A stretch of 64,000 nt of DNA from Euleptes europaea (GCF_029931775.1 NW_026612051.1:310001-374000); one strand, 5' to 3'; positions 36,174 through 48,618 are shown, numbered from the stretch's first letter. The notes: generated by a model from the letters alone, not told the origin. A program made the numbers and translations.

Positions 36174-36397
36174 TTTCAGAGCTGCCTTTCCAGATGCCAG
36201 TATTTATAAACATTCCATCCCTTGGCAGTAAGATTTTGAAATTTAGTTCTTATTACCTGAGGGCTCCTGAGAGAGGAAGAGATTTCAGTTCTGGAGGAGC
36301 TTTTAAAATAAAGCCGTCTCCTTCCTCTCTCCTCTTCTGTATAACAGATGGAGAATTTTGCAGGAGTCTCCACTGCTGATCCAGTATTACTCCCATC

Positions 36398-36420
36398 TTG
36401 TCCAACAGCGACACCTTGAG
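36398..36420 (-). promoter_or_regulatory. Conserved promoter element (CSE) of B-w2
   Basis: Minus strand AAGGTGTCGCTGTTGGACAA, 225 bp upstream of the ATG at 36173. CGCT core. An AT-rich box (TTTATTTTAAAAGC, about 36300-36313) lies in between. Confidence 0.83.
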
Positions 36421-36814
36421 TTCACTAGGACAACAGCACTTCCCTGCTTTTTTTGAATCAGTCTCTTTAATATGGGATTCCCCTAAGTGGACAACTTCTC
36501 CAGATGTACATTTTCAGATGCATTTTATTAAAGATAGACCCATAGACTTATTAAAGATGCATTTCAGATGCTTTTATTAAAGATAGACCCATAGACTTAT
36601 TTTCCTCTGTACACTTCCACTCTATTTTTATAACACTTTGATAGTATGTTGGTCGCAGTGTACACGGAAGAGAATATGACGCTTTTCACTTTATTGGTAA
36701 CGTATGTTATTTCCATAGGTTTTAAAATAAGCACATCAATGGAGCACAAGGAGTGATAATTAAAATTAATATACCTAGAGCCTATGTACACTTACCAGAA
36801 ATACAGTTATAATA

Positions 36815-37480
36815 ATAATAATAGCAGTAGTAGTAATATTAATAATAATAAATTATTTTATTTATACCATGCCCTCCCCCAGGCTCAGGACAGCTAACAT
36901 CATACATAAATATATACATAATAATACAAAATACAATTAAAACTGGACCAATTTTACTACATTTTCATACAGGAGGTGCCATCAATTATTTCCCTTAGGA
37001 AGGATGTTTCAACTGGTGGCCATAATCCCAGATAACAATAGGAAGGCCAACATTATTATCTAAAATAGATAAATATGTATAAAAAATTAAAAATAGGAAG
37101 GCCAACAGTCCAAACTGATGTTGTTTATTTCAAGCAGGTGGAGACAGAAGGATAATGGAAGGAAAACACAAAAAGGAAGGAAGGGAAAGGGAAGATGGAG
37201 GAAGAAAAGGAAGGGACAAGGAAAAAGGGAAGGGAAAGACAGAAGGGGAAAGGGGAAGGGATGTGAGGCCAGCTTAACATGTCTTACCATAGCTGTCCTC
37301 AACCATAGGCCTGGTACAACTTCTTTGTCTTGCAGGCCCTGCACAACTGGGCCAAGTCCCACAGGGCACAAGTCTCATTAGACTTCCACCAGGTCAGGGC
37401 AAGGGCCGAAAACCCCCTGGCTCTGGTTGAGGCCATCCGGATGGTCTTAGGGCCAGGGATCACTAAAGTTTATTGTTGTT
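36815..37480 (-). mobile_element. LINE-derived 3' region (L2/CR1-like), with simple repeats
   Basis: An (AAT)n-type tail at about 36810-36860, then accatgccctcccccaggct and, further on, accataggcctggtacaac and agacttccaccaggtcaggg, resembling the minus strand of an L2/CR1-like 3' end (compare 17050-17700). It is degraded. Confidence 0.5.
37137..37265 (+). repeat. Purine-rich (GGAAG)n-like tract
   Basis: About 130 bp that are almost all A and G, with only a few interruptions. It lies inside the LINE-derived region and may form unusual DNA structure. Confidence 0.7.
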
Positions 37481-37819
37481 GAGGAGACTCGGCTGTTTGG
37501 TTTTACTTTCCCTCTCAAGGTATAATCTATCACCATCTTTCCTAAAATCATGTACCAATATTGCTCACATGCCATAATCAATTTAAAAACAATAAAAGCA
37601 CATAGAAAAATGAAGACAGTACAAAGTCCAGCATATAAAAAAATCTGAACAAAATATTGAAAAAAGGTAAAAGTAAAACAAAGAAAAGCACCATCATATT
37701 TTAAAAAAATCCATCAGCAAGAACAGAAAGGCAGGAGACCGCAGATAAAATTACAATGAGGCTTGGGAAAATAAAGGTGTTTTCACACAAAGGCTAAAAG
37801 ACTGCAAATCTGGTTCTAG

Positions 37820-38210
37820 GGCCATTTATGCAGGGTCAATTTTGATGCTCGCTCAAAGCTCTTTTTTAAATGTGATCTTTAAAATGCCTATTCACGGTCC
37901 TGTTGCAAAAGGAGAAATTCCACACACCCCCACTCGCCTGCTCCTTCCTTCGCATAGCCATTGGCAATGGTCGTTTGCATAGCTAAGCTGCATTTGTGAT
38001 TTTTCATGGTTCCTTCTGTAAATGCTTCGAGGCAGGGGCGGAGCAAACATAAAAGGTCGCATTAAAGGGGCTCTTAAGAAATGCGAAACAGGTATGTGCC
38101 GGCTTTGTAGTTTCTTTCTGAATGAAGGTTCAGCGTGAAACACTAAAAAAAAACACAATGTTGTGCACTTCAGCCTGGAACGCGCTGCTAATTACCAAGC
38201 ATAAATGGCC
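37820..38210. mobile_element. DNA transposon (MITE) with GGCCATTTATGC termini
   Basis: A 391-bp element between GGCCATTTATGCAGGG and GCATAAATGGCC, flanked by TAG on both sides (37817-37819 and 38211-38213). The sister unit near 53500 has the unoccupied site (gtgctaggtgat). It shares its outer bases with the element at 22801 but not its interior. No coding capacity. Confidence 0.82.
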
Positions 38211-38213
38211 TAG

Positions 38214-39356
38214 GTGATTAACTGGACAAGGCATTTCATAACCTTGGTGCCAGAACATAAATGGCTCCATCTCTGGTGCTCACTCTCCTTGATTCTTCCA
38301 TTGGGGGCACTCAGAGTAGGACCCATGAACATGATCCTAAGCAGTAGGTAGAGTCATGTGGGAGAAGATATTCCTTCAGATACCATAGTTTCAGACAACA
38401 TAGACTAATGTAGGTAGTAACCAGTATAAAAACAAGTCAACAACCAGCAAAAATCTTTCAAAATGGATAAGATGTGGTCCTTATAACTGACTCCTGCAAG
38501 AGCCTTACTGGTACATCCTCAACCAGTTGAATCTTCTGAACAGCCTTCAAAGGTGGCCCTATGCAAACTACATCACAGCAATGTAATCAAGGCATGGACA
38601 ATCCAATCACCCCTCTCAATGACAGGTCTCAACTGACACACCATGTGAAGCTGGTTAAAAGGCATTGTATACCACAAAGAAGATCTGTGCTTCTATCTCT
38701 AGGCTTGGGTCCACCAGCACCCCAAGCTGCAAACCTGCTCCTGAAGAGGAAGTGAAGTTTTGTTCAATACAAGCTTACTCTACGAATGCCCAACATCTTT
38801 ATAATCCACAAATAGCACCTCAGTCTTATCTGGGATGAATTTTTGTTTACTGTCCCCCCACCTGTCAATCTCATCAACAAAATTTATTTCGATACAAGAT
38901 CAGCTCCAGAAAATTAACTAATGATTAAAATAAAAAAATAAAAGTAGACACTGTTATGCTCTTGATTTGCAATAAAAAATAAAAATAAAAACCCATCTAC
39001 TTAGCAACTCACTAAGAATTGCAAAAAGGTAATGGATGTGGAGTGCTTTGACAACAATACAAGATGATTTTACTTTTGTAAACTTACTTAATATTATTTA
39101 CAAAACCTTCTGGGAGCAACAAGGGACTAGTGAAAAACCTTTTAGTTCATGCGCACTTCATCATGAGATAAAGTGAGTTGTTACTGATTAATTTCCAAAA
39201 TTAATTCAAAGAAATCCACAGACAAATCTCTATGAATACGAACAGACACACAGAGATTTTCTCATGACTTTCAAAGTACCTAACTGAACAACCCATTGAG
39301 AAATCCATGCCAAGATTAATAAACAGAGATACAATAAAAGAAAATCACATTCATCA
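38214..39356. other. Intergenic part of the tandem unit between B-w2 and A-w3
   Basis: No exon or further clear repeat. Aligns with 23080-24575 and 53520-55870. Confidence 0.65.
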
Positions 39357-39362
39357 ACTCAC

Positions 39363-41750
39363 CTGGACTATTTGGTCTCCATTGTTAATATTTAAATCTT
39401 CAAAAGGTAGGATAGGGTCATTAGTGTCACAAGTCTGCTGATTATTAAACTGTTTTTTCCTAGAGTCTGTGGTGAGAGAAACTTCTTGGCAATAAGAGTG
39501 AAGAAAAGCTCGGACTCCATCAATCCCCACAAACTGGGAAACAGGGACGCCATTGAAATTCATACTCCCAGAAGCACACAACTGAGAATTTCTCCATCTG
39601 TGAAGTCTGAGGGCCAATAACACAAGCAGGAAGGCAAAAAACAAGCAGGAGACAAAGGCCACAGCAACCACCAGGTAGAAGGTGAGGTCCGACTGGGGAT
39701 CTGCAGGAGCTGAGATGCTGCTAATATCAGAGAGGCTTTCAGGGATGCTGTTGGCCAGCACCACAGTGACCGTGACAGAGGCAGAGAGAGGGGGCTGCCC
39801 GTTGTCCTTCACTAAAACCACCAGGCTTTGCTTGAGAGCATCCTTGTCCAGAAAGAAACGGCCAGTCCTGATCTCTCCAGTGTGGAGTCCTATGGTGAAC
39901 AGCCCTGGCTCTGTGGCCTTGAGTAACTGATAGGAGAGCCAGGAGTTCTGGCCAGAGTCTGCATCCACCGCCACCACCTTAGTGATCAGATAGCCAGACT
40001 CAGAAGAGCGAGGGGCTAGCTCTACTCCAGTGGAGCCATCAGTGGGGCTAGAAGGGTACAAGATTTGGGGGGCATTGTCATTCTGATCTAAAATTAAGAG
40101 ACTCACTGAGACGTTGGAGCTGAGTGGTGGGGAGCCTCCATCTTGGGCCTTAACCCAGAAACTGATCTCCCGCACTTCTTCATAATCAAAAGAGCTCAAT
40201 GCATAGACAACTCCAGTTTCAGAATTAATGGAGAGGTATGATGAGAGAAGGGATTGATCAAGTCCTTCCGTGATAGAATATGTTATTCTGGAATTCTCTT
40301 CCCAGTCAGGATCATCTGCTCTCAAGGAAAAGATAGATGCCCCTCTCAGATTATTCTCCAGGAGATAAGATGTGTAGGCAGATTCTGCAAAGAGGGGAGG
40401 ATTGTCATTTGCGTCTACAAGGCTTAGAGCTATCACTATGGCTGTAGAAAGAGGAGGAATCCCATGGTCAGTAACTGTGAGGGTGATACTGTAGGATGCC
40501 ACTTTCTCTCTATCCAAGATATCATCTGTCACCAAACTGTAAAAGTTATCCATGGATTTTTTCAGCCGAAAAGGGAGGTTTGGTTCTATTGAACATGTGA
40601 CCTCCCCATTAACTCCGGAATCACCGTCTTGCACATTGAGAATGGCAACAACGGTTCCAATTGATGAGTTCTCAAGGATGTCATTGGTGAGATAGGTTAC
40701 CTCTAATTCAGGTGCGTGGTCATTCAAGTCTGAAATGAAAATAACAACTTTTGATCTGTCACTCAGGCCTCCGCCATCTTTTGCTTGTACCTCGAATTCA
40801 TATAAAGAAGAATCCTCATAATCGAGTTTTCCTCCAAGTGTTATTTCTCCAGTTGTAGAATTAAGAAGAAATGTTTGAAAAATCTTATTTGTAATTGTAT
40901 GGAATAAATATTTTATCTCACCATAAATACCGTCATCCAGATCTATTGCTTTTACTGTAGCTATAGTGGACCCTTTAGAAATATTCTCCAGGACAGTTGC
41001 TTCATAAAGAGGTTGGCTGAAAACTGGAGCATTGTCATTGGCATCTAGAACTATTACGTGGATTTGAGCAGTGCCAAATCTCACTGGATCTCCCCCATCA
41101 GAAGCTGTGAGGATTAGATCATGAACTGATTTGTCTTCCCTATCCAGAAGTTTGTCCAACATCAATTCAGCACGTCTAATTCCATTTTCTTCCATTTGGA
41201 CTTGCAGAGAAAAATGGCTGCTGCCTGTAAGTTGGTAACTCTGTATCGAATTTATACCCAGATCTGGATCTTCTGCGCGAGGAAGGTCAAAACAGGACCC
41301 TAATGTAGATGCCTCACTGATTTCAAGGACCTGTTCCCATGGAGGAAAGTGAGGATCATTATCATTGATGTCTGTTATTTCCACTTCTACTCCATAAATC
41401 TTTAATTTTCTCTCCATAATCACCTGAAAATTTAAGGTGCACTTTTCTGCCTGTCCACAGATTGCCTCTCTGTCTATTCTCTCTGAAGTTTGTAAAATGC
41501 CACTGTTGAAGTTCAAAGCAAAATACTGAATGGTACCTGTTCTGGTAACGATCCGGAGTCCATGTTCTGAAAGATGTTTTCCATCCATCCCTAGATCCTT
41601 TGCAATATTCCCCACAAAGGAGCCTTTCTGCATCTCTTCAGGAATGGAATAGCGAATCTGCCCAGCAACTGCCTTCCACACAAACAGGGTGATTAAGTAT
41701 TGCAGGATTCCTTTGTTCATACTGCTCCATTGCTTCTGTATTTCTCCCAT
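39363..41750 (-). CDS. PCDHGA: Protocadherin gamma-A variable exon (A-w3)
   Basis: A complete gamma-A exon of 796 codons from the ATG at 41750 (MGEIQKQWSS). Signal peptide about 1-30; EC1 31-132 with CX5C loop CGQAEKC and DINDN at 127-131; EC2 to DANDN at 236-240; EC3 to DLNDH at 341-345; EC4 to DANDN at 446-450; EC5 to DQNDN at 555-559; EC6 to about 680; membrane segment about 691-716; cytoplasmic part with TDSRKKQFNN ending DQIVQ. The exon ends in phase 0 at CAG with donor GTGAGT (39362-39357). The closest relative is A-w4, one unit downstream. The His in the EC3-EC4 linker motif DLNDH, in place of the usual Asn, is shared with A-w2 and A-w4 only. Confidence 0.96.
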
Positions 41751-41953
41751 TCCCTTGCAGCAAGGTAAGGGATTCTTGTTCTTCTGGTTCTGACTCCAAG
41801 GAAAGGAGGTCTCTCTGGGTTGTTTTTAAAATGAATGTTGTATTTGTTTAATTCCCTGTAACGTCAGTTCAGGTCTGATCTATCTGCTATTTTGTTCTTG
41901 TGTCTTCAACTGCAGCGCTTGGTTAGCTGGATCTTCTAGGGGAAAAATTTCCC

Positions 41954-41979
41954 TTATTGGTGAACAGTGACACCCAGAG
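41954..41979 (-). promoter_or_regulatory. Conserved promoter element (CSE) of A-w3
   Basis: Minus strand GGGTGTCACTGTTCACCAAT, 204 bp upstream of the ATG, identical to those of A-w2 and A-w4. CACT core. Confidence 0.82.
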
Positions 41980-43744
41980 TACCAAATGGAAAGTACATAT
42001 AGAAATACAGACTAAATTTTCAGTGAACCAATCCTTCTTCTTTTGCTAAAAGAAATGTGTTCAAAGCCCCAACAGTAGAAGTTCAGGACAAAATTGCCCA
42101 ATTTTAGTAATGAAAAAATATCTGACATCCTTTGTGTAGATTAGAAATGGCTCTGCATGAAAGTATGTAAAATTATGGTATGGTCCTGGTTATGTTTATG
42201 TTGCCTTATACACCTTATTTCTTCTCGGAAAGGCAGGTGGCGGAGAAGGGAAGGCACCCCATGGGCAGAGACAACCCTCACCCATGCAGTGCCAGTGAAG
42301 GAGGAAGCAAAGGAAAGATGGTTGATGGATTCTTCTTACAGCCAATCAGGGACTTATAAGGGCAACAGAGGCCTTTGCACTGGCCTAGTATATTTGGTTG
42401 CTGATGCTGCTTTTGCTGTTCTTAGTGAAGGAGGAGCTGTTCCTCTCTGCTTGGGCAAGAGTCTTTCCTTCTGCTGAGGCCGCTACACTCTGGTGGGAAA
42501 GGGAGAGGAAAGACTGGCTTTAAAGACTCCTGAGTGTGGAGCTGGGTAGGGGCTTTTCCTGGCTGCTGCTCGCTCAGTTCAGTATTTGTTGAGGTTTTTT
42601 TCAGTCAGTGCATTAACGGCATATCTGCAGAGCAGGAACTCAGGGTTTAAAAGCACAGTGGGAGAAAAAAGGTAGCTAGTTTTCAATTTGTATTTGTTTT
42701 GCAGATGAGTTCATGTAGGGTCCCCTCTCTGCTGCCATCCCCAATAGGCACCATAACGGGTGGGGGGGACAATTCCTAATCTGTGTTTGATCCTTGATGG
42801 CCAAATTTCGGATGCGGGATTCTAATGGTATTTGACAAAGGATTGATGCAGGAGTTGTGGTTCTTGTGAGGGGCAGCATAGAGAATGTACAAGCAAAGAA
42901 GGGACAGACTAAAGTTTCAGACATTGACTAGTCTATATGCATAGTCTCCATGTGATGCTCAAGCATGTGAATTATAAGGAGGTGTTCTGTACACTGCTTG
43001 GTGAACACAGACAGTTTGCAATACATACAGTTTAATTGTAAGCCTCCTCAAGTATTAATTAAAACAGAAATCAAGTGGAATATTTGAGACTAACAAATTT
43101 TATTCCAGCATAAATTTTCATGAGAACATGCTTCTGAAGAAGTGTGGTCTGATTTACCAAAGCTTAACTGAAATATACTTAGCTAGTCTTAAAGGTGCCA
43201 CTTGGCTTCTGCTTTACTTTGCTACCACAGACTAGCATGATTACCCCTTTGAAAAGTTTGAGTATTAGTTGAGTACATTCTTATCATGGAACAGAGACAC
43301 ACGCTTAATATCTGTCTTTTCCTGCCGGTTTACATAATCAAGTTTGAAGTTCAGTTATGTCAAATATCTGCCTCTCCAACGATACATCAACACTAGTAGG
43401 TTCATTTTGACATTCTGAAAAGGGGCGGAATCAACATATGGAGCAGGTTGATTTATTGGGTTGAATCACAGTGCTCATCATTCATTCACTAAAGTATGAT
43501 ATGAAGACTTTTTCAACATGGTATGTCACTCTACCTTTCTTCCAATGAGTTTAGAGCAAATTTGTCTTACTTTGCCCTCACAGCTTCTTCAGACTGAAAG
43601 ACTTTGCTGCCTTGGGCCACCTATGCTTCTTAGGTCTAGATGGAAGTGATTTCCAGGTTCATTCTCATTCTCAGTGGCATTGACCCTCCACATGGGGTGA
43701 TTTCCTATTCTTCCCCATCCCACATGCTATGTCCTCCTCTTACC
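41980..43744. other. Intergenic part of the tandem unit upstream of A-w3
   Basis: No exon. Aligns with 27200-31560 of the sister unit but lacks the CR1 copies, the tRNA SINE, the palindrome-bearing MITE and the 5S SINE found there. It therefore supplies the unoccupied sites for those insertions. Confidence 0.72.
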
Positions 43745-44820
43745 TCCAACAATGTACCAGCTTTTTTATAGTTTGTATATTACTATAGTTATAAAAACAT
43801 ACATTTAATTAGCATACAAATCTACTTACAAAGCTACAAAACAGATATATCATGCTATTATGACTTAGCAACAAAATATCAAACATATATACAAAAATAG
43901 TCACTGATTTCATTAAATTATACATGATTCAGAAATAAACAGGGTACAACATTATCCTGAAATTTATCATTCCAAATTTATCATTCCATCATGGCGAACA
44001 ATGACCACTTCTCTAAAATCCATCAGTTGTATTAGCCAGATCTTTGTTCAATCAAGAGTGGATTTTTCTTTTATATATTGTTTATTTTTATAGCACTCTG
44101 CAGCTAAACAAATTTTATCTGTTTCTAACAAGATAGGAAAAATGTCCATGTCTAATTCTACACTTCCTCTCAGCTAACATCATGACATTTCTTTAGGATT
44201 CATAGGTAATAACTTGTCATATTATAAATCTCATTTATAATATACACCAAAAACCTGTTATCTATGGGCAACTCCAAACTATAAGAATAAGATTCATCTT
44301 AAAAAAGAAAAAGGAAAAAAAAGAATAAGATCCATCTTGTTAGCCTTACACCTCAACCTACATCTACGGAATTAGAATAAATCTTTGATAAGTGATATGA
44401 TGTAAGATACTACAGAAATTGTATTTTGATAAAGATTTCCTTCACATCCACTGATATTAGCCTTGACAAATATTTCTCCAAATCCAGTCCCATTCAGCTT
44501 GTGGCATCTCTAGTGCAATATCTTTTTCTTATGTATTTATGAAACTGTTGACTGAATGATCTAGATTCAACATTAGATAGATATTCAATACTCTCTTACA
44601 AGATAAGCCGGTCTCCATTATTCTCTCAAACTCTGTCTTGTTTCTTAATATGGCCTCAATTTTCAACTATTCAAATCAAATATGGTGAAGTTATAAATAT
44701 TGGAAAATTAAAGGTCTTCTCCCTATTATTTATGTAATTTCCTCATATGACAGGAAATGCCCATGTCTAAAAACATCCTCTAAAGCAATCAATTTGCGTA
44801 CTTCTCATAATGACACATGT
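43745..44820 (-). mobile_element. Old L1 LINE, 3' part, interrupted by a younger L1 piece
   Basis: Minus-strand L1 sequence matching 31565-32430 of the sister unit. It continues at 46984-47600, where the minus strand encodes KMIQKFIWMDKPPRIM, a segment typical of the L1 ORF2 polymerase thumb region. It is degraded by many changes. Confidence 0.78.
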
Positions 44821-44875
44821 CCCACAGCAGTAGAATCCAGTGACTGTTATAAAAAAACAAACCCAGACATAAAAC
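44821..44875 (+). repeat. Long direct repeat, left copy
   Basis: cccacagcagtagaatccag followed by tgactgtt, then an A-run and caaacccagacataaaac. It is repeated almost exactly at 46931-46983 (53 bp; differences only in the A-run and one adjacent base). Together the copies bracket an L1 piece. Confidence 0.92.
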
Positions 44876-46930
44876 AACTACATGAACTGATTTCTCAGTA
44901 TGCAAATGATCAGATTCTTTTGATGGGTGATTTCAATGGTGTTACTCTCCCAATCTTGGATAAAAAATCAAAAGCAAAAGACGAAAACGAAGGATGCTTA
45001 CCTAAAACCTTCTTCACCATGGCTTCAGAATTGGAAATACAAGATATCTGGAGAACAATGAATATAACGGCTAAAGAATATACTTTTTATTCAGCGAGAC
45101 ACGACTCACACTCCAGAATAGACATGATATGGGCTAGTAAATCTATTTTCACGCAACTACGTAAAATCCAAATTGTACCAAGAACTTTTTCTGATCATAA
45201 TCCAGTTACATTTGAATGGAACAATAAACAAGCATTTAGATGGCGATTAAATGATAAACTTTTAAAGGATAACAAGATTCAAAAAGAACTACAGGACTTA
45301 ATTAAAGATTTCTTTGAAATTAACCTTAATGGGGAAACTTCGCTGAATACAGTTTGGGATGCATTTAAAGCTGTTCTAAGAGGATTTATGATACAGAAAC
45401 ACACGGCCTGGAAGAAAACTCAACTACAATTTACCAATAATATACTTTGGGATCTACAAAATTTGGAGCAAAAACTGGTTATGGCTTTACATGAAGAAGA
45501 GAAAAATGACATACAAATGAAGATTTCTGTATCTAAACACCAACTAAATTTGATAACAATGGAGGAAATGAACAAAAATTTAAAATCTGCTAAACAAAAA
45601 TACTTTGAACATGCTAATAAACCTGGAAAATTTTTGGCGACCCAACTGAAAGATTCATTTCAAAAGAAGATTATAACAAAAATCCAATCCGCTAAAGGAC
45701 CAGTTTATACAACTACGGATATACAAAAAGAATTTGTTTCATTCTATACTAAGTTATATCAGAAAGAAAATATCTCAAAAAAGAAAATAGACAAGTTTTT
45801 AAATTCAATACAGATGAATGTCCTTTCAAAGCCCCAACAAGAATGGATAGATGCACCAATTACAAAGGAGGAAATACAAGAAGCAATAATGAAACAAAAA
45901 ACGGACAAGACACCAGGACCAGATGGAATTACTGCACTATTTTATAAAACATTTAGTGACAATTTAGTGAACTTTTTTGTATTACTTTGTAATACAATTT
46001 TGGATAAGGGAGCATCCCCAGAGACTTGGTCACATGCATTTATATCGTTGATACCTAAGGAAGGAAGAGATCCAGAAAAAACTTCAAATTATAGACCTAT
46101 CTCGCTGTTGAATGTGGATTATAAGATTTATGCTTCGGTCTTATCGAATAGGATAAAGCATTTTATTAAGGACCTTATACATGAAGACCAAGCAGGTTTT
46201 GTTCCAGGAAGGCAAATTAAAGATAATATAAGAGTTTTATTAGACTCATTGGAATATTATGATCAGAATATTCAACAAACGGAGGCCTTTGTATTTTTGG
46301 ATGCAGAGAAAGCCTTTGATATGGTCTCCTGGGACTTTATGAAAAAGATATTGGAAAAATTAAATTTTGGAGACCGTTTCTTGAGAGGTATATCGGCCAT
46401 ATATACATCCCAACAGGCAAAAATTCTGGTGAATGAATCGATGTCTGACAACTGCGCAATCAAGAAAGGAACCAGACAAGGATGTCCTCTGTCTCCACTA
46501 TTATTTTTGTTGGTGTTGGAATCACTATGTTGTAAGCTAAGGAGTATGGAGGACATTGGCGGATTAAAAATTAAAAAACATGAATTCAAATTGAGAGCAT
46601 TCGCGGATGATCTTCTGTTAATTTTGGAGAACCCAACACAATCAATGAAGATATTGTTGGAAACTTTGGACGATTTTGGAAATGTATCGGGATTTAAAGT
46701 TAACCAAGAAAAAACAAAGACAATATTTAAGAATTTATCAGAAACAGAACAACAGGAATTTATATCATACACAGGTTGGGAGAAGGCTAATAAGATCAAA
46801 TATTTGGGAATCTGGATCTCTGCAAAGAATAAAGACTTGATAACCAATAACTATCTTAAACTATGGGACAAAATAAAAACTGATATGATCATTTGGTCAA
46901 ATAAAAAATTGTCACTTTTGGGACGTATAT
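44876..46930 (+). mobile_element. Internal L1 ORF2 fragment with long open frame
   Basis: A 2055-bp open frame encodes the middle of an L1-clade ORF2: the second half of the endonuclease (LLMGDFN, SRIDMIWAS, SDHNPV) and most of the reverse transcriptase (YRPISLLNVDYK, FLDAEKAFD, GTRQGCPLSPLLF, FADDLLL, KYLGIWIS, LLGRIS). It has no internal stop, so it is young. It lacks the endonuclease start, the ORF2 carboxy end, the 3' UTR and an A-tail. It lies within an older L1 of opposite orientation, between 53-55-bp direct repeats. The open frame extends into the flanks on both sides; those end residues are not L1. It cannot make a working protein. Confidence 0.92.
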
Positions 46931-46983
46931 CCCACAGCAGTAGAATCCAGTGACTGTTCTAAAAACAAACCCAGACATAAAAC
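46931..46983 (+). repeat. Long direct repeat, right copy
   Basis: See 44821-44875; this copy continues into the rest of the older L1. Confidence 0.92.
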
Positions 46984-47600
46984 TGCTTCCAAGTAGTGAT
47001 GGTATCTCTAGCTGAGATAACCTGAGGAAATCTAGATCATTCTTGAACTCAAACTAGGCTACTAAACGAATGATTAAAAAAGGATTCCAATGCCAAGTCA
47101 CCCATTTCTGATAGCCTAGCAACTTTATAATTCAAGTTAACATTACAGAGATTTAAAACTCCTTTTTCTGTTGATTTCTAGAGGGTTTTCATCATCATGA
47201 TTCTAGGTGGCTTATCCATCCATATAAATTTCTGGATCATTTTTGCCACATATATATAATTGCCAAATTCACTATCAAAAGACTATTCATGAATAAAAAC
47301 ATTCATCTTCATCAATGATAACCTGCCAAGCCAAGAAGTTTATAACTTTCTCCAAAAACTCTATGCCATTCATCAATTTTTGATAGCCAATAAAGGATTA
47401 TTCCCTAAGCTTCTCTGTTATCCACACTCCCAAATACAGAATAAGCTTTGTGCACCAAGGATTTGGATACATCTCTGCAATAACCTTTTTGAATTCCTAA
47501 GAGAAATTTAAGCACATCGTTTCAGATTATCCTCCACAATTTCCACAAATCCACTTTGGGTACATTTTTTAAGGAAAATCCTATCAAACCAGGTTTGGGG
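46984..47600 (-). mobile_element. Old L1 LINE, 5' part of the surviving fragment
   Basis: Continuation of the L1 at 43745-44820. The minus strand at about 47165-47245 encodes VAKMIQKFIWMDKPPRIMMM. The 5' boundary near 47600 is approximate. Confidence 0.7.
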
Positions 47601-48618
47601 AGACCTTCACCAAAGCTGGAGAAAATCCAGAAGGGGTAAGACTCAATGACAACGTCATGCGAAAGCCCCCAGAAGAACATCTAGAGTTCAGGCAGCAAAG
47701 TGGAGCAAGAGCTCTGTGTGAAAGTGACCATAATATTTAGTAGGGATTTGAATTCAGGTGTCCATCGCCCAACCTTAGCATCCTCTTATCCACTGTCCTT
47801 GACTGGCATGTGCAACTGAGCCAGTATGTACTTCGACACCAGAGAGAGAACTTTTTTTTATCACCTCACACAGCCTGTGAACATAATACATTTCAATGAA
47901 CCGCATTGGCACATTTGTCATCAGGTACCATGTATTGAGGGGCTGAGAGATAATGGGGGACACAAATGTGAAGAAGTTTATAAAGATCTCACAATGATTT
48001 AAAAGTAATATATTAAAAGCACAGGATCTCACAATGTATTGGAAGTATACGAAAGGCATGTCTAATTTGGGAAGTCAGACTCTTTCCCTAATCCCTTCAA
48101 TGATGGTGAAATAACTCTCAGAGATTGGACCGTTGAAAAGTGGCATAAAATACTGTAAATGAGCAATTAAATCTTGACGGATGACAGGCTACCTTCCTTC
48201 CCCCCTCCCCTCCCCATTACCAGTTGTTCCAGACATTCATGCATGGAATCATGTAAAATGTACTTTGCCCTCTGCAGTACAGAACTTGTATTGTGGCCTA
48301 AATAGTAATAATAAAAAGGTACAGGCTTTAAAAAGAAAGGAAAAGGCATACAAGTTATTATAACTCTCTTCAATGTTAGTACATATTTTTATCTAATATG
48401 TTTGTCCTGGAATAAATGGTGTTAAGATAAAGTTAACAAGCCAACCAGAAATGGTGTCCATTGAGTACAAAAGAACATAGTTCAAAATAAAGAAGGCAAA
48501 CCTTTCACTTTCATAACCAAAGATTAGGATCCAATAATATAATTTTATTCCTGTTATATAAAGGAAGCAATAGAATAATCAGGAATAAACTTTTTTAGCA
48601 CAATACCTCATTGTAATG
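47601..48618. other. Intergenic part of the tandem unit, nothing further recognised
   Basis: From about 48234 on it aligns with 32430-32820 of the sister unit. No exon. Confidence 0.6.

Noticed and set aside
36841-36860. Regulatory meaning of (AAT)n runs here and at 32487
   Set aside because: They are simple repeats attached to LINE tails or to the unit's intergenic DNA.
44794-46953. A 719-codon host gene on the plus strand
   Set aside because: It is L1 ORF2 sequence. The apparent start is a TTG in flanking DNA, and both ends of the frame are non-L1 flank.
44821-46983. Ordinary full L1 insertion
   Set aside because: No 3' UTR, no A-tail, no endonuclease start, and duplications of 53-55 bp. 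It is reported instead as an unusual insertion.
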